Shown piece after piece: positions 23,954-32,209 of a stretch of 53,035 bases of DNA. The translations under genes and the position numbers were made by a program. Below the pieces are notes generated by a model. That model ran no database searches, was not told the origin of the DNA, and saw only the letters and a list, made by a program, of their open reading frames with translations. Origin of the DNA: Planctomycetota bacterium (lineage in GTDB: Bacteria; Planctomycetota; Phycisphaerae; Sedimentisphaerales; Anaerobacaceae); assembly GCA_022563885.1 (NCBI GenBank), contig JADFMM010000008.1:1-53035 (forward strand), given 5' to 3'. The stretch's first letter is position 1. Each line of letters begins with the position of its first letter.

Positions 23954-25585
23954 TCAGCGTGCCAGCAGGTGGATCTCCATCATGTTGCCTTTGGTGTAGT
24001 TGAATCCCCCTTTGGAACCGAGCGAGTCGAGATTCAGGTTCATCCCCTCCGCAGCCAGTTCGGTGAGGGCCCTCTGCGAGATGATCAACAGCCCGGGACC
24101 CTCGACTTCAAGCCATGCCTGCAGGGCCTCCCGGGTCCCGAGAGGGTCGAGCGTGGCGCCAATGTAGAAGTTGAGGGTGGGCTCGGCGTAGTCGTAAGTG
24201 CCAATGGGGGGCAGGTCCCGACCCTGCTCTCGTACCATGCGAGCGAGGGTCGGTGAGATCTTGAGGGTCTCGATGGCGGGCATGACCCAGAGCAGAAAGA
24301 GCAGGAGAAATGCCAGAGTGCCGGCAAGCAGTACGCCGGCAAGGCATTGGAGTTTTGATGTGCGCATGGCCCACATGACGGCCACCGCCTCCCCCAGAAG
24401 GACCAGACCGCACAACACCGTTGCCGGCGGCAGATCCAACATCCTGACATACCAGGGTGCCGCGATCAGTGCCAGTCCCGCTAGTGTGGACATCGCCAAG
24501 AAGAGCCCGGCGCCGCGCCGCAACCAACGCAGGTCTTGCTGAGCCAATGAACCGTGACGCACTGCGTCCAAGGTGGCACCGATCGCCAATGCTGCCATGG
24601 GCCACATGAAGAGGATGTAGTGGGGTAGCTTGGTGGCCACCAGGGTCATCACGATCAGGAGAGGCGCCGTCCAGGCCAGGAAGAGCGACCGAAAGGGTGT
24701 TCCCAAGCGCCTGCCCAGGCAGGCCGAGAGGGCCGCTGGCAAGAAGAGCGTCCAGGGAAAGAGCCCGATCAGGATCACCGGGAGATAGTAGGGCAAGTAC
24801 AAGAGAAAGCGTCCGCCATGGTGTTCGAGAGGCTTGGCAGCGCGGGACAGGACATGGTGGCCGATACCCTGCCGGAAAAACGCGCCCTCCGTCGCCGCAT
24901 TGGCCGGCAGCGCCCACAGCAGAAAGAGAATCAGTCCCAGGCCGGCTGCCAACGTCAACTCGCGTAGACGCCAGACGGTCGGATACTGCCGGCGTGCGAA
25001 GCCCACCGTGACGGCCAAGGCCAGCACCGGCATGCCCCCGACCGGACCTTTGGCCAAGAGCGCGCCTCCCACCGCCAATCCCAGCAGCACCTGGGCCCAC
25101 CCGCGCCTGGTGGAGGTCGCGAATCCCACGAACACGGCCATCTGTGCGACCATGAAGGGCAACAGCACGCCGTCGGCCGTCGCGGCCGTCCCCATATACA
25201 GCATCATCAGGCTGGTGGCGAGGATGGCCATGGCCCAGAGTCCGACTCTGGGGCTCAAGAGCGTCTTGCCGATGAAGAAGGTCAGCCAACATGTCACCGC
25301 AGTCCCAACGCTGCCGAAGAAACGACATGCCAGCTCGGTCGGACCCAAGACCCGCATGGGAATGGACATCAGCCAGTAGATCAGAATCGGCTTGTCCGGA
25401 CGCAGTTGCCCGTTGAAGGTGGGAACGAGATAATCACCCGAGGCCACCATTTCGGCCGTGGCCCGGGCGAAACGGGGCTCATCACGGTCCCACAGGGTCG
25501 CCCGGGTGTCCATGAAGAGATACGCCGCCGCGATCGCCACGGCCAACAGCACGGCCCGAACCGATGGAGACCTAAGTTCCGGCAT
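23954..25585 (-). CDS. GT39/ArnT-like membrane glycosyltransferase
   Basis: 543 residues with about 11-12 transmembrane segments. The first periplasmic loop carries LWDRDEPRFARATAEM and NGQLRPDKPILIYW, the catalytic Asp-Glu and the Pro-Lys-Pro pattern of ArnT and related lipid-phosphate-sugar transferases. The C-terminal soluble part ends EIHLLAR. Such enzymes use undecaprenyl- or dolichyl-phosphate sugars, which links it loosely to uppS nearby. ATG 25585 is chosen over an upstream in-frame ATG at 25639, because that one lies inside the repeat element starting at 25601; GGGAC precedes the chosen start. The acceptor (lipid A, protein or polysaccharide) is unknown. Its upstream region is the repeat element itself. 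Confidence 0.85.
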   Translation of the reverse strand: MPELRSPSVRAVLLAVAIAAAYLFMDTRATLWDRDEPRFARATAEMVASGDYLVPTFNGQLRPDKPILIYWLMSIPMRVLGPTELACRFFGSVGTAVTCWLTFFIGKTLLSPRVGLWAMAILATSLMMLYMGTAATADGVLLPFMVAQMAVFVGFATSTRRGWAQVLLGLAVGGALLAKGPVGGMPVLALAVTVGFARRQYPTVWRLRELTLAAGLGLILFLLWALPANAATEGAFFRQGIGHHVLSRAAKPLEHHGGRFLLYLPYYLPVILIGLFPWTLFLPAALSACLGRRLGTPFRSLFLAWTAPLLIVMTLVATKLPHYILFMWPMAALAIGATLDAVRHGSLAQQDLRWLRRGAGLFLAMSTLAGLALIAAPWYVRMLDLPPATVLCGLVLLGEAVAVMWAMRTSKLQCLAGVLLAGTLAFLLLFLLWVMPAIETLKISPTLARMVREQGRDLPPIGTYDYAEPTLNFYIGATLDPLGTREALQAWLEVEGPGLLIISQRALTELAAEGMNLNLDSLGSKGGFNYTKGNMMEIHLLAR

Positions 25586-25600
25586 CGGATGTCCCGTCAA

Positions 25601-25942
25601 GGGATCGGCCAGAAACAAATTGGACCATTCGGGGTCCAAGTGTGCACCATATTGGGTAGAAGCAAGGATGGGGGGCAGTCTTTTGAAAGACTGTCCCTTC
25701 CAAGCTTTCGCAGCGAAACCATGCGCGTAGCTGCCCTACTGCGCGGATTGCTTGGGATGCTTTTTGTGCGGCTATCGCAGCTAGGTTTGATCCAAGGAAG
25801 CCGCTGTTTTCGCGATTGAGAAGCGATCAAAGATGGGGTGCAATTGGGCATTCGAAAGTCCAAGTTGTTTCGTGGTTCTTCAATAGTGCTGCTATCGCAG
25901 CCAGGATTGTACCACGGAAGCGGCTGTTTTCTTGCCGGTCCC
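25601..25942. repeat. MITE-like element, copy 3 (342 bp, composite)
   Basis: Left end GGGATCGGCCAGAAACAA (25601-25618), right end TTTTCTTGCCGGTCCC (to 25942), flanked by CAA and TAA. The left 50 bp align with copy 1, and the module from 25813 (CGATTGAGAAGCG through GTGCAATTGGGCATTC) aligns with copies 1 and 2. It also contains an imperfect palindrome at about 25674-25696 (GGCAGTC facing GACTGTC), and a 40-bp direct repeat (25771-25810 and 25891-25930, both starting GCTATCGCAG) at a 120-bp period. It appears to be a nested or duplicated insertion. Confidence 0.6.
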
Positions 25943-26010
25943 TAAGGCGAGCCTTGACTGCCTACTATAGCCTCGAGCCCAAGCATGCTCAAGAGCATTT
26001 ACCGAAGGTC

Positions 26011-26041
26011 GTTCCTACTCCTAGGAACCTGCCTCGGCAGG
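26011..26041. other. Two adjacent perfect stems
   Basis: GTTCCT-ACTCCT-AGGAAC (26011-26028) is directly followed by CCTGCC-TC-GGCAGG (26028-26041). The gap 25943-26208 has no gene; this structured patch might be part of a small RNA or another repeat end, but I recognise no known RNA family. Confidence 0.3.
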
Positions 26042-26208
26042 ACATCCCGAGCCATGAGCAGGGCGGAAAGTTCGGTTTCACCAAATAGAGCTGGTTTGTC
26101 ACCTCGGTTTTGTCGAAGAAACTATGGCGCAGGGACTGGGGAAGTCCGCGTGGATTCGAGTCGTCGGGATTGACTTACGCTAGTCCATTACTATGAAAGG
26201 AACCTGTC

Positions 26209-26628
26209 ATGAGAATCGAGGATATGATGACGAAAGAGGTGACGATCGGAGGCATGGATGATACCTTGGGAGATCTCCAAAAGATTTTTGAATCGAAGCA
26301 TCTCCACCACCTACCGATTGTCCATGCGGGCCGCCTGGTGGGCATCGTCTCCGACAGAGATGTGCTCCGATTCGTGAGCCCCTATGTGAACACGATGGGC
26401 GAAGACAATCGTGCCTTGAACACCCTCAAGAAAAAGGCACATCAAATCATGACGAGAGATGTCGTCACGGTGCGCGCCCATGACACCGTTGCGGCTGCCG
26501 CATCGATGATGCTGGAGAACTGTTGTTCCTGTCTGCCGGTCCTCTCAGACGCCGGTGCGATTGTTGGGATTGTGACAAAAACGAACATTCTGGAGTGTTT
26601 TGCCAGAGAAGGAATGGCTCTTTCCTGA
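26209..26628 (+). CDS. CBS-domain pair protein, first of two tandem paralogues
   Basis: 139 residues consisting of two CBS motifs and nothing else. CBS1 opens at MTKEVTIGGMDDTLGD and closes at VGIVSDRDVLRF; CBS2 opens at IMTRDVVTVRAHDTV and closes at VGIVTKTNILECF. Such stand-alone Bateman modules bind adenosine nucleotides and usually sense energy state for a partner. The ATG is preceded by GAAAGGAA with about 7-base spacing. It closely resembles the next gene over its whole length, including SPYxNTxGED and KKAHQIMTR. No effector domain is attached, and the partner is unknown. It might have its own promoter (TTGACT at 26170, TATGAA at 26192), though that would leave almost no leader. Confidence 0.9.
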   Translation: MRIEDMMTKEVTIGGMDDTLGDLQKIFESKHLHHLPIVHAGRLVGIVSDRDVLRFVSPYVNTMGEDNRALNTLKKKAHQIMTRDVVTVRAHDTVAAAASMMLENCCSCLPVLSDAGAIVGIVTKTNILECFAREGMALS

Positions 26629-26834
26629 CCAGGATGCGTCCATCGGCGGGAGGGGTCCGGGAAAATCGGCCTTAGAGCGCCCCTACAGCGATCTCACGCC
26701 CCTTTCTTAACGGGAGGCTGGGATCTTCGGATTTTTCAGATTCACCCCATTCATTGTGCCGACAATTGAAGAGAAGAGCGGGGACAGAGTCGGAATACTC
26801 CGAGAGTCACCCCATTCGGCGAAAGGAACAAGAC

Positions 26835-27257
26835 GTGACAGTAGCCGATATCATGACATCTGAATTACTCACGGCCGAGCTGGACGATACGGTTGGGGAT
26901 ATCACCAAGATCTTCGCGGAGCACCACATTCACCACATTCTGGTGGTGGAAGGGAGTCGCATCTTGGGCGTCGTGTCCGATCGGGACATACTCAGGGCCA
27001 CGAGTCCCTATGCCAATACCGTCGGTGAAGACGCCCGCGACAGCAGCACCCTCCGAAAAAAAGCACATCAAATCATGACTCGAAGAGTGGTCACCGTCTG
27101 TACTACGGACACCGCGGTAGAGGCCGCGGCGATCATGCTGGAAAATAGGTTTAACTGCCTACCCGTGCTTTCACATGCCGGCGCCGTCGTGGGCATCCTG
27201 ACCAAAACGGACCTGCTGAAGTGTTTTCTCGAACAGATCGCGCCGGTACAGGCATAG
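26835..27257 (+). CDS. CBS-domain pair protein, second tandem paralogue
   Basis: 140 residues from a GTG at 26835. This start is chosen because AAAGGAA lies 7 bases upstream and because it gives the same length and register as the neighbour; upstream in-frame TTG at 26754 lacks support. CBS1 (VADIMTSELLTAELDDTVGD to GVVSDRDILRA) and CBS2 (IMTRRVVTVCTTDTAVEAA to VGILTKTDLLKCF) are intact. Shared runs with the first copy include SDRDxLR, SPYxNTxGED, KKAHQIMTR, CLPVLSxAGA and TKTxxLxCF, so the pair arose by duplication. Hairy differences are confined to the ligand-lining strands (GGMDDTLGDLQ against AELDDTVGDIT), so the two may bind different nucleotides. Confidence 0.88.
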   Translation: MTVADIMTSELLTAELDDTVGDITKIFAEHHIHHILVVEGSRILGVVSDRDILRATSPYANTVGEDARDSSTLRKKAHQIMTRRVVTVCTTDTAVEAAAIMLENRFNCLPVLSHAGAVVGILTKTDLLKCFLEQIAPVQA

Positions 27258-27458
27258 GCCGGTAGGCCACTCCAAGGGTTCAGGCGCCTCACGCCTATAG
27301 GCCTTTCACGCTTCCTCGTCACGCCCAAATTTCCCAACTTATTTTTTGTCGCATCCTTACCTCATGACACCTCTGGGCAGATCGTGTAAAACCAGTTCTG
27401 TTCATTGGACTTTGTGTGCTTAGACGGCTGATGGCATGGTGACGACAACACGTTCGAG

Positions 27459-30092
27459 ATGAACCCGATGATCAACTTCATGCTAGTGCTTCTAATGCGG
27501 CTGGCCCTGTGGCTACGATACCGAATCAAGGTAACCGGCCTGGAGCAAGTCGCTCAGGCAGGCCGCTCCGGTATCCTCTTTCTGCCCAATCACCCGGCCC
27601 TGATCGATCCGGTGATCCTCATGACGCGTCTCTATGGCCGCTTCCGTGTCAGGGTCTTGGCAGACGAGACACAAATCGATCGGCCCGTGATTCGCTCCTT
27701 GGCGCGCCGAATGAATGTCCTGCCCATCCCCGATCTGGGACGTAGCGGCACCCAATCCGCGGAACAGGTTCGCGCGGCGATGGACCGCTGCGTGGCGGCT
27801 CTATCCCGGGGTGACAATGTGGTCTTATATCCGGCCGGTCACATCAATCGTCAGCACTCGGAGCGGATAGGGGCCAACAGCGCGGTCGAACGGATTCTGC
27901 GGGAGTTGCCCGATGTGCGTATCGTTTTGGTTCGTACGCGCGGCCTCTGGGGAAGCAGCACCAGTTGGGCCTCGGGGCGCGTGCCGCTGATCAAGCCCCT
28001 GCTGTTTCGTGCCCTCAAGCTCGTGTTCTTGAACGGAATTCTTTTCATACCCCGTCGCGAGGTAGAGATCGACCTGGCGGAGGCGGACGACCTACCCCGC
28101 CAGGCAGATCGGCGTGACCTGAACGCCTATCTGGAGACTTACCTGAATGGGGCAGATCGACCCAATACTTATGTGCCCTACTCGTTCTGGGAAGGCGGTG
28201 GCGTTCGAGTTCTGCCGGAGCCACGGCAGAGCGCTTCGACCGAGCGTCAGAGAAAAATGTCACCCGCCATTCGCGGTCAGGTTTTAGCCTTCCTGGAAGA
28301 GGCCACGGGCGTGACGGCCTTGGAGGACTCGATGTCCCTCTCCGCCGATCTCAACATGGATTCGCTGGCCCAGGTCGATCTGATTGCCTGGCTGGAGCGG
28401 GAGTATGGCCATGCCGATATCGATATCGACGCCCTCATGACCGTTTCCGATGTGCTTTGGGCGGCCTGCGGCGAAGCCGTTTCCACGGCGGACCGGGCCG
28501 TGGAAGAAGTCCCTAAAGCCTGGTTCCACACGCCCACGCCCCCGGCCCGCCGGGAGGGCCTCGAAGCCTCCACCGTCACAGAGGCCTTCCTGTATCAGGC
28601 GAAACGCCGCCCCGGCCGCGTGATCGTCGCCGACTCGGTCTCCGGCGTAAAGACATACCGTGACATGATCCTGGCGATTCTGTTGCTCCGTAGGCAGTTC
28701 GCCTCGCTGCCGGGTTCGGTCCTGGGGATCATGCTGCCGGCTTCGGTCGGTGCCACGATCGTCTACCTGGCGGCGCTCTTCTCCGGCAAGATTCCGGTGA
28801 TGGTCAACTGGACCTTGGGCCGCCGCAACCTGTTGCACGCGCTGGACGCATTGAAGGTTCAACACATCGTGACAGCCAATGCTCTGCTGGCCCGCATTCG
28901 CGCGCAGGGCACCTCTCTAGAGGCAATCGAAGATCGCTTCCTCGCCATCGAAGACATGCGCGCGAAAATGAGCCCGTGGGACAAGCTGTGGGCCCTGGGT
29001 CAGGCCTATTTCAATTGGTCCGCACTGCGGCAGGCCACGGTGCCGGACACGGCGGCGGTCCTCTTTACCAGCGGTTCGGAGAGTGTGCCCAAGGCCGTCC
29101 CCTTGAGCCATCGCAACGTCATGACCAATGTGTCCGACATCTATGAGTGCCTGACCATTCACAGGTCTGACAGTTTTCTCGGCATCCTGCCTCCTTTCCA
29201 TTCCTTCGGCCTGACGGGTTCGATGATCCTGCCGCTGAGCTTGGGGATACGCGTGGTCTACTATGCCAATCCCACGCACGGCAGCATGCTGGCGAACATC
29301 GTCGAGGCCTACCGCTTGACATTGCTCATCGGGACGCCGACCTTCTTGGACGGCATCCTGCGGACCGCCCGGCCGCCACAACTGGCCAGCCTCCGTCTCG
29401 TCGTCGCCGGTGCGGAGAAGTGTCCCCAACGGGTCTTCGACTTGGTGGCCCAGATGTGTCCCCAGACCGTGATCCTGGAAGGCTACGGTGTCACCGAGTG
29501 CTCACCCTGCATCTCGCTCAATCACCAGACGGACTCGCGTCCGGGGACGATTGGCAGAATCATGGCCTCGTTAGAGCACGCCATCGTCGGCGTGGATTCG
29601 GGCGAGCGTGTGCCGATCGGTCAGAAAGGCGTGTTGCTGGTGCGGGGCGACAGCGTCTTCTCCGGCTATCACGAACACGAAGGCCCTTCCCCCTTTGTTG
29701 AGTGTGAGGGCAAGCAGTGGTATCGCACCGGGGACCTGGTGGTGGAGGATGAGGAGGGGGTGCTCACCTTCAGCGGGCGCTTGAAACGCTTCATCAAGTT
29801 GGGCGGCGAGATGATCTCCCTGCCCGCCGTTGAAACCGTCCTCGAACAGCACTTCGCCCACCTGCGCGAGGAAGGTCCCCTCTTGGCCGTGGTGGCCACC
29901 CCGGTGGAACAGAATCCGGACATCGTCCTCTTTACGACCACAGCCATTGAGCGTGAAAGCGCCAATCAGGCCATCCGCGCGGCCGGTCTCTCCGGGCTCC
30001 ACAACGTCCGCAAGGTCGTCCAAGTTGACGAACTGCCCCAACTGGGTACGGGCAAGATCGACTACAAAGAGATGGAAGCGCGGCTGAGCTAG
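27459..30092 (+). CDS. Acyltransferase - ACP - acyl-ligase fusion (Aas-like)
   Basis: 877 residues in three parts. PlsC-type acyltransferase (about 1-250) with the HX4D motif NHPALIDP (His45, Asp50) and FRVRVLADE; an acyl-carrier-protein domain (about 262-345) with LNMDSLAQVDL, where Ser302 is the expected phosphopantetheine site; and an AMP-forming acyl-ligase (about 375-877) with LFTSGSESVPKAVPLSH, GYGVTECSP and YRTGDLV. Plausibly a fatty acid is activated by the ligase, loaded on the built-in ACP and passed to a lysophospholipid acceptor, as in Aas proteins but with its own carrier. N-terminal hydrophobic residues suggest membrane association. No strong ribosome-binding site is seen at the ATG. 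It stands alone between the CBS genes and a nucleotidyltransferase pair. Confidence 0.88.
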   Translation: MNPMINFMLVLLMRLALWLRYRIKVTGLEQVAQAGRSGILFLPNHPALIDPVILMTRLYGRFRVRVLADETQIDRPVIRSLARRMNVLPIPDLGRSGTQSAEQVRAAMDRCVAALSRGDNVVLYPAGHINRQHSERIGANSAVERILRELPDVRIVLVRTRGLWGSSTSWASGRVPLIKPLLFRALKLVFLNGILFIPRREVEIDLAEADDLPRQADRRDLNAYLETYLNGADRPNTYVPYSFWEGGGVRVLPEPRQSASTERQRKMSPAIRGQVLAFLEEATGVTALEDSMSLSADLNMDSLAQVDLIAWLEREYGHADIDIDALMTVSDVLWAACGEAVSTADRAVEEVPKAWFHTPTPPARREGLEASTVTEAFLYQAKRRPGRVIVADSVSGVKTYRDMILAILLLRRQFASLPGSVLGIMLPASVGATIVYLAALFSGKIPVMVNWTLGRRNLLHALDALKVQHIVTANALLARIRAQGTSLEAIEDRFLAIEDMRAKMSPWDKLWALGQAYFNWSALRQATVPDTAAVLFTSGSESVPKAVPLSHRNVMTNVSDIYECLTIHRSDSFLGILPPFHSFGLTGSMILPLSLGIRVVYYANPTHGSMLANIVEAYRLTLLIGTPTFLDGILRTARPPQLASLRLVVAGAEKCPQRVFDLVAQMCPQTVILEGYGVTECSPCISLNHQTDSRPGTIGRIMASLEHAIVGVDSGERVPIGQKGVLLVRGDSVFSGYHEHEGPSPFVECEGKQWYRTGDLVVEDEEGVLTFSGRLKRFIKLGGEMISLPAVETVLEQHFAHLREEGPLLAVVATPVEQNPDIVLFTTTAIERESANQAIRAAGLSGLHNVRKVVQVDELPQLGTGKIDYKEMEARLS

Positions 30093-30165
30093 CCGGGGCA
30101 AGAGCAAGCAATTCCTTTGAGCCTCTTCTATTCACCCGTCCATGATATTATGATACAGTAGTAGC

Positions 30166-30378
30166 ATGACACCTAGAGGAATCCAAAGACTCGACAAAGG
30201 CGCCCTTGTGGTTCAACCTCTGGACGCCCCGTCAGATGAGTTGATCTACTGGCTCTCCAAATCACCGCAAGAACGCATGGAGGCGCTCGAACAAATGCGC
30301 CAGACAATCTATGGCTACGATCCAAATGCCACCCGACTTCAAAGATCTATTGAGGTTGCTGAACTCCCATTGCGTTGA
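30166..30378 (+). CDS. Small protein paired with the nucleotidyltransferase
   Basis: 70 residues: MTPRGIQRLDKGALVV, then ELIYWLSKSPQERMEALEQM and RQTIYGYDPNATRLQRSIEV. The segment around SPQERxEALExxR and YGYDP...RLQR is one I have seen as a small upstream partner of nucleotidyltransferases of this type. It overlaps the next gene by about 53 bases in another frame, so the pair is translationally coupled. A -10-like TATGAT lies at 30149-30154 just before the ATG. The pair looks like a toxin-antitoxin or abortive-infection style module, but no activity is shown. Confidence 0.65.
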   Translation: MTPRGIQRLDKGALVVQPLDAPSDELIYWLSKSPQERMEALEQMRQTIYGYDPNATRLQRSIEVAELPLR

Positions 30379-30760
30379 ATACCTGATCATTGGCGGCTAT
30401 GCAGTAGCCTATCATGGTTATCCCCGGGCGACCATGGACATCGATATTTGGGTAGCGATCGATTCCCAGAATGCAGTCAAAATCGTTGACGTGCTCAAGG
30501 AGTTTGGCTTCAACGTGCCGGAGCTGTGTCCTGCACTCTTCCAGAAAAAGAACCAGGTCATTCGCATGGGTGTCCCGCCGGTCAGAATTAAGATGCTGAC
30601 TGGCATCTCCGGAGTCGAGTTTGGGGACTGCTACGTCAACCGTATCGACGATGAACTCGATGGGGAGCCCGTGAAGATCATTTCGCTCAAGCACCTAAAG
30701 CTGAACAAAAAGGCGAGCGGACGCCATCAGGACTTAGCCGACCTGGAGCATCTCCCGTAG
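30326..30760 (+). CDS. Nucleotidyltransferase-fold protein (AbiEii/DUF6036-like)
   Basis: 144 residues. The core is the minimal nucleotidyltransferase fold: YLIIGGYAVAYHGYPRATMDIDIWV, with the GGxAVxxHG and D-x-D metal-binding motifs intact, then MGVPPVRIKMLTGISGV and VKIISLKHLKLNKKASGRHQDLADLEHL, the conserved Lys/Arg and Asp set of this family. The start is taken at 30326 (PPDF...), with an in-frame ATG at 30311 also possible; both overlap the upstream small gene. The 3' end overlaps the convergent ribokinase gene by 34 bases. Members of the fold include AbiEii-type toxins and antitoxin-like enzymes; this one's target is unknown. Confidence 0.8.
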   Translation: MPPDFKDLLRLLNSHCVEYLIIGGYAVAYHGYPRATMDIDIWVAIDSQNAVKIVDVLKEFGFNVPELCPALFQKKNQVIRMGVPPVRIKMLTGISGVEFGDCYVNRIDDELDGEPVKIISLKHLKLNKKASGRHQDLADLEHLP

Positions 30761-31677
30761 TCGTCTGCCAGAAACCGTTCAATGGTCTTCCGCAAGGGCG
30801 CCGAGGGCTGTGCGCCCTCCATTGTCACCGAGAGGGCTGCCGCGGCCTGGGCGAATCGCAGGGCTTCGCTCAGATCGACGTCTTCGGCCAGCGCGACAGC
30901 CAGTGCCCCATTGAAGGTATCGCCGGCGGCAGTCGTATCCACCGCCTGCACTGAAAATCCAGTCACCAGGCCCTCTAACGAGGAGGAAAGGCAGTAGACG
31001 CCCCGCGGACCCAGGGTGATGATCACCGTGTCCACGCCTCGGTCGCGGAGGGCATGCGCGCCGCGTCGTGCAGAGGCTTCATCGCTCACAGGGATGCCCG
31101 TCAACGACTCGACTTCCGTCTCATTGGGCGTGAGGATCGACACCTGCTCCAGCAGGGCCGCCGGCAGGGCCTGAGCCGGCGCCGGATTCAGCAGCACCGG
31201 CACGCCTCGGTCCGCCGCCAATCGGGTGGCGGTCTCAATGCTCGGCATAGGGATCTCGAGCTGCAGGACCATGATGCTCGCCTGGTCGATGGCCTCCGCT
31301 GCAGCTATGACCTCTTCCGGGGAAAGGTGTTCGTTGGCGCCGGGGGCCACCACGATGCTGTTTTCACCCTGCCCATCAACCACGATCAGCGCTATGCCTG
31401 ATGCATGCACGGCATCCTTTCGGATCCACGCGGTATCGATGCCGTCAGCCTGGAAGCCTGACAGCGCCTCCGCGCCGAAGGCATCCTCTCCGATCCGCGC
31501 AATGAGACTCACTTGGCCTCCAGCCCGCGCCGCGGCCACGGCCTGATTGGCGCCTTTGCCGCCGGCCGCCTTGATGAAACGTCCGCCCAAAACCGTTTCA
31601 CCCGGTTTGGGAATACGAGGCGCCTTTACAATCAAGTCCGTATTGGAACTGCCGATGACCACAATCTGCTGTTTCAT
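30727..31677 (-). CDS. rbsK: Ribokinase
   Basis: 316 residues, PfkB family. It phosphorylates ribose at O5 with ATP. Seen: the N-terminal VVIGSSNTDLIVK, the signature GGKGANQAVAAAR (39-51), LNPAPAQALP, ILTPNETEVESLTG and the ATP/anion-hole site DTTAAGDTFNGAL with catalytic Asp253. All hallmarks are those of true RbsK rather than a general sugar kinase. No rbsD or ribose transporter is adjacent, so ribose from nucleoside turnover is a likely substrate source. The ATG overlaps the stop of the upstream DUF1294 gene by 4 bases, coupling the two. Its 3' end overlaps the convergent nucleotidyltransferase gene by 34 bases. Confidence 0.93.
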   Translation of the reverse strand: MKQQIVVIGSSNTDLIVKAPRIPKPGETVLGGRFIKAAGGKGANQAVAAARAGGQVSLIARIGEDAFGAEALSGFQADGIDTAWIRKDAVHASGIALIVVDGQGENSIVVAPGANEHLSPEEVIAAAEAIDQASIMVLQLEIPMPSIETATRLAADRGVPVLLNPAPAQALPAALLEQVSILTPNETEVESLTGIPVSDEASARRGAHALRDRGVDTVIITLGPRGVYCLSSSLEGLVTGFSVQAVDTTAAGDTFNGALAVALAEDVDLSEALRFAQAAAALSVTMEGAQPSAPLRKTIERFLADDYGRCSRSAKS

Positions 31678-31988
31678 GGATTGGCTCGCCCGACTTTTTC
31701 AAAGAAGACATAGGTAATCACAAAAGCGCCCTGTGAGAGCACCGTCATCCAGAAGGTCAGTTGAAACTTGAATTTCCGCGTCTTGTGATGAAATGTTCGT
31801 TGGCCGAGAAACGCCCCTAGGCTGCCACCAACCAGAGCCAAGCCATCGAGCGTTGCTTCGGGAACACGACGCGTCCCTCGTTTTGCCAGCCACTTGTCCC
31901 AGCCGTAGACCGCAAGGGCGAGCAGGTTAACACCAACCAGGTAGGTCAACCCTGCGAACAGACCCCTGTGCTCTTGAATCCAGATCAT
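31674..31988 (-). CDS. DUF1294 membrane protein
   Basis: 104 residues with about three or four transmembrane segments. The DUF1294 pattern is clear: VYGWDKWLAKRGTRRVPEATL, then LVGGSLGAFLGQRTFHHKTRKFKF, ending in a hydrophobic segment. The start at 31988 is preferred because AGGAT lies about 10 bases upstream and the longer frame opens only with TTG at 32030. Function of the family is unknown. It overlaps rbsK by 4 bases (ATGA) and is thus in the same transcript; I see no logical link between the two. The upstream gap contains heptamer repeats. Confidence 0.85.
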   Translation of the reverse strand: MIWIQEHRGLFAGLTYLVGVNLLALAVYGWDKWLAKRGTRRVPEATLDGLALVGGSLGAFLGQRTFHHKTRKFKFQLTFWMTVLSQGAFVITYVFFEKVGRANP

Positions 31989-32051
31989 GATGCCAATCCT
32001 AACAAGATGGGCTATCAGAGCAAGGTTCAACCGAGGAACGGCGCGAGGAAG

Positions 32052-32130
32052 CGGTAATCAGTACTCAGGAATCAGTCATTGCACCGAACCGACTTCTACC
32101 GACCACTGGCTACCGATTACCGATTGCTGT
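32052..32130. repeat. Degenerate heptamer arrays in opposite orientation
   Basis: Left block: CGGTAAT, CAGTACT, CAGGAAT, CAGTCAT (32052-32079). Right block: CTACCGA, CCACTGG, CTACCGA, TTACCGA, TTGCTGT (32096-32130). CTACCGA is also a unit of the array at 3929. The two blocks are roughly inverted to each other, so RNA from this gap could fold back. Confidence 0.65.
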
Positions 32131-32209
32131 CCTTTTGCTGTCCTTCTTGACAACGCTCTTCGTTTGCAGTTCGTCTGATGGCCTATGTTTCAGGCCCTGC
32201 TGACATGCC

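Noticed and set aside
25601-25942. CRISPR-like array suggested by the 40-bp direct repeat at 120-bp spacing
   Set aside because: Only two units, spacer is itself part of the repeat family, no cas gene nearby.
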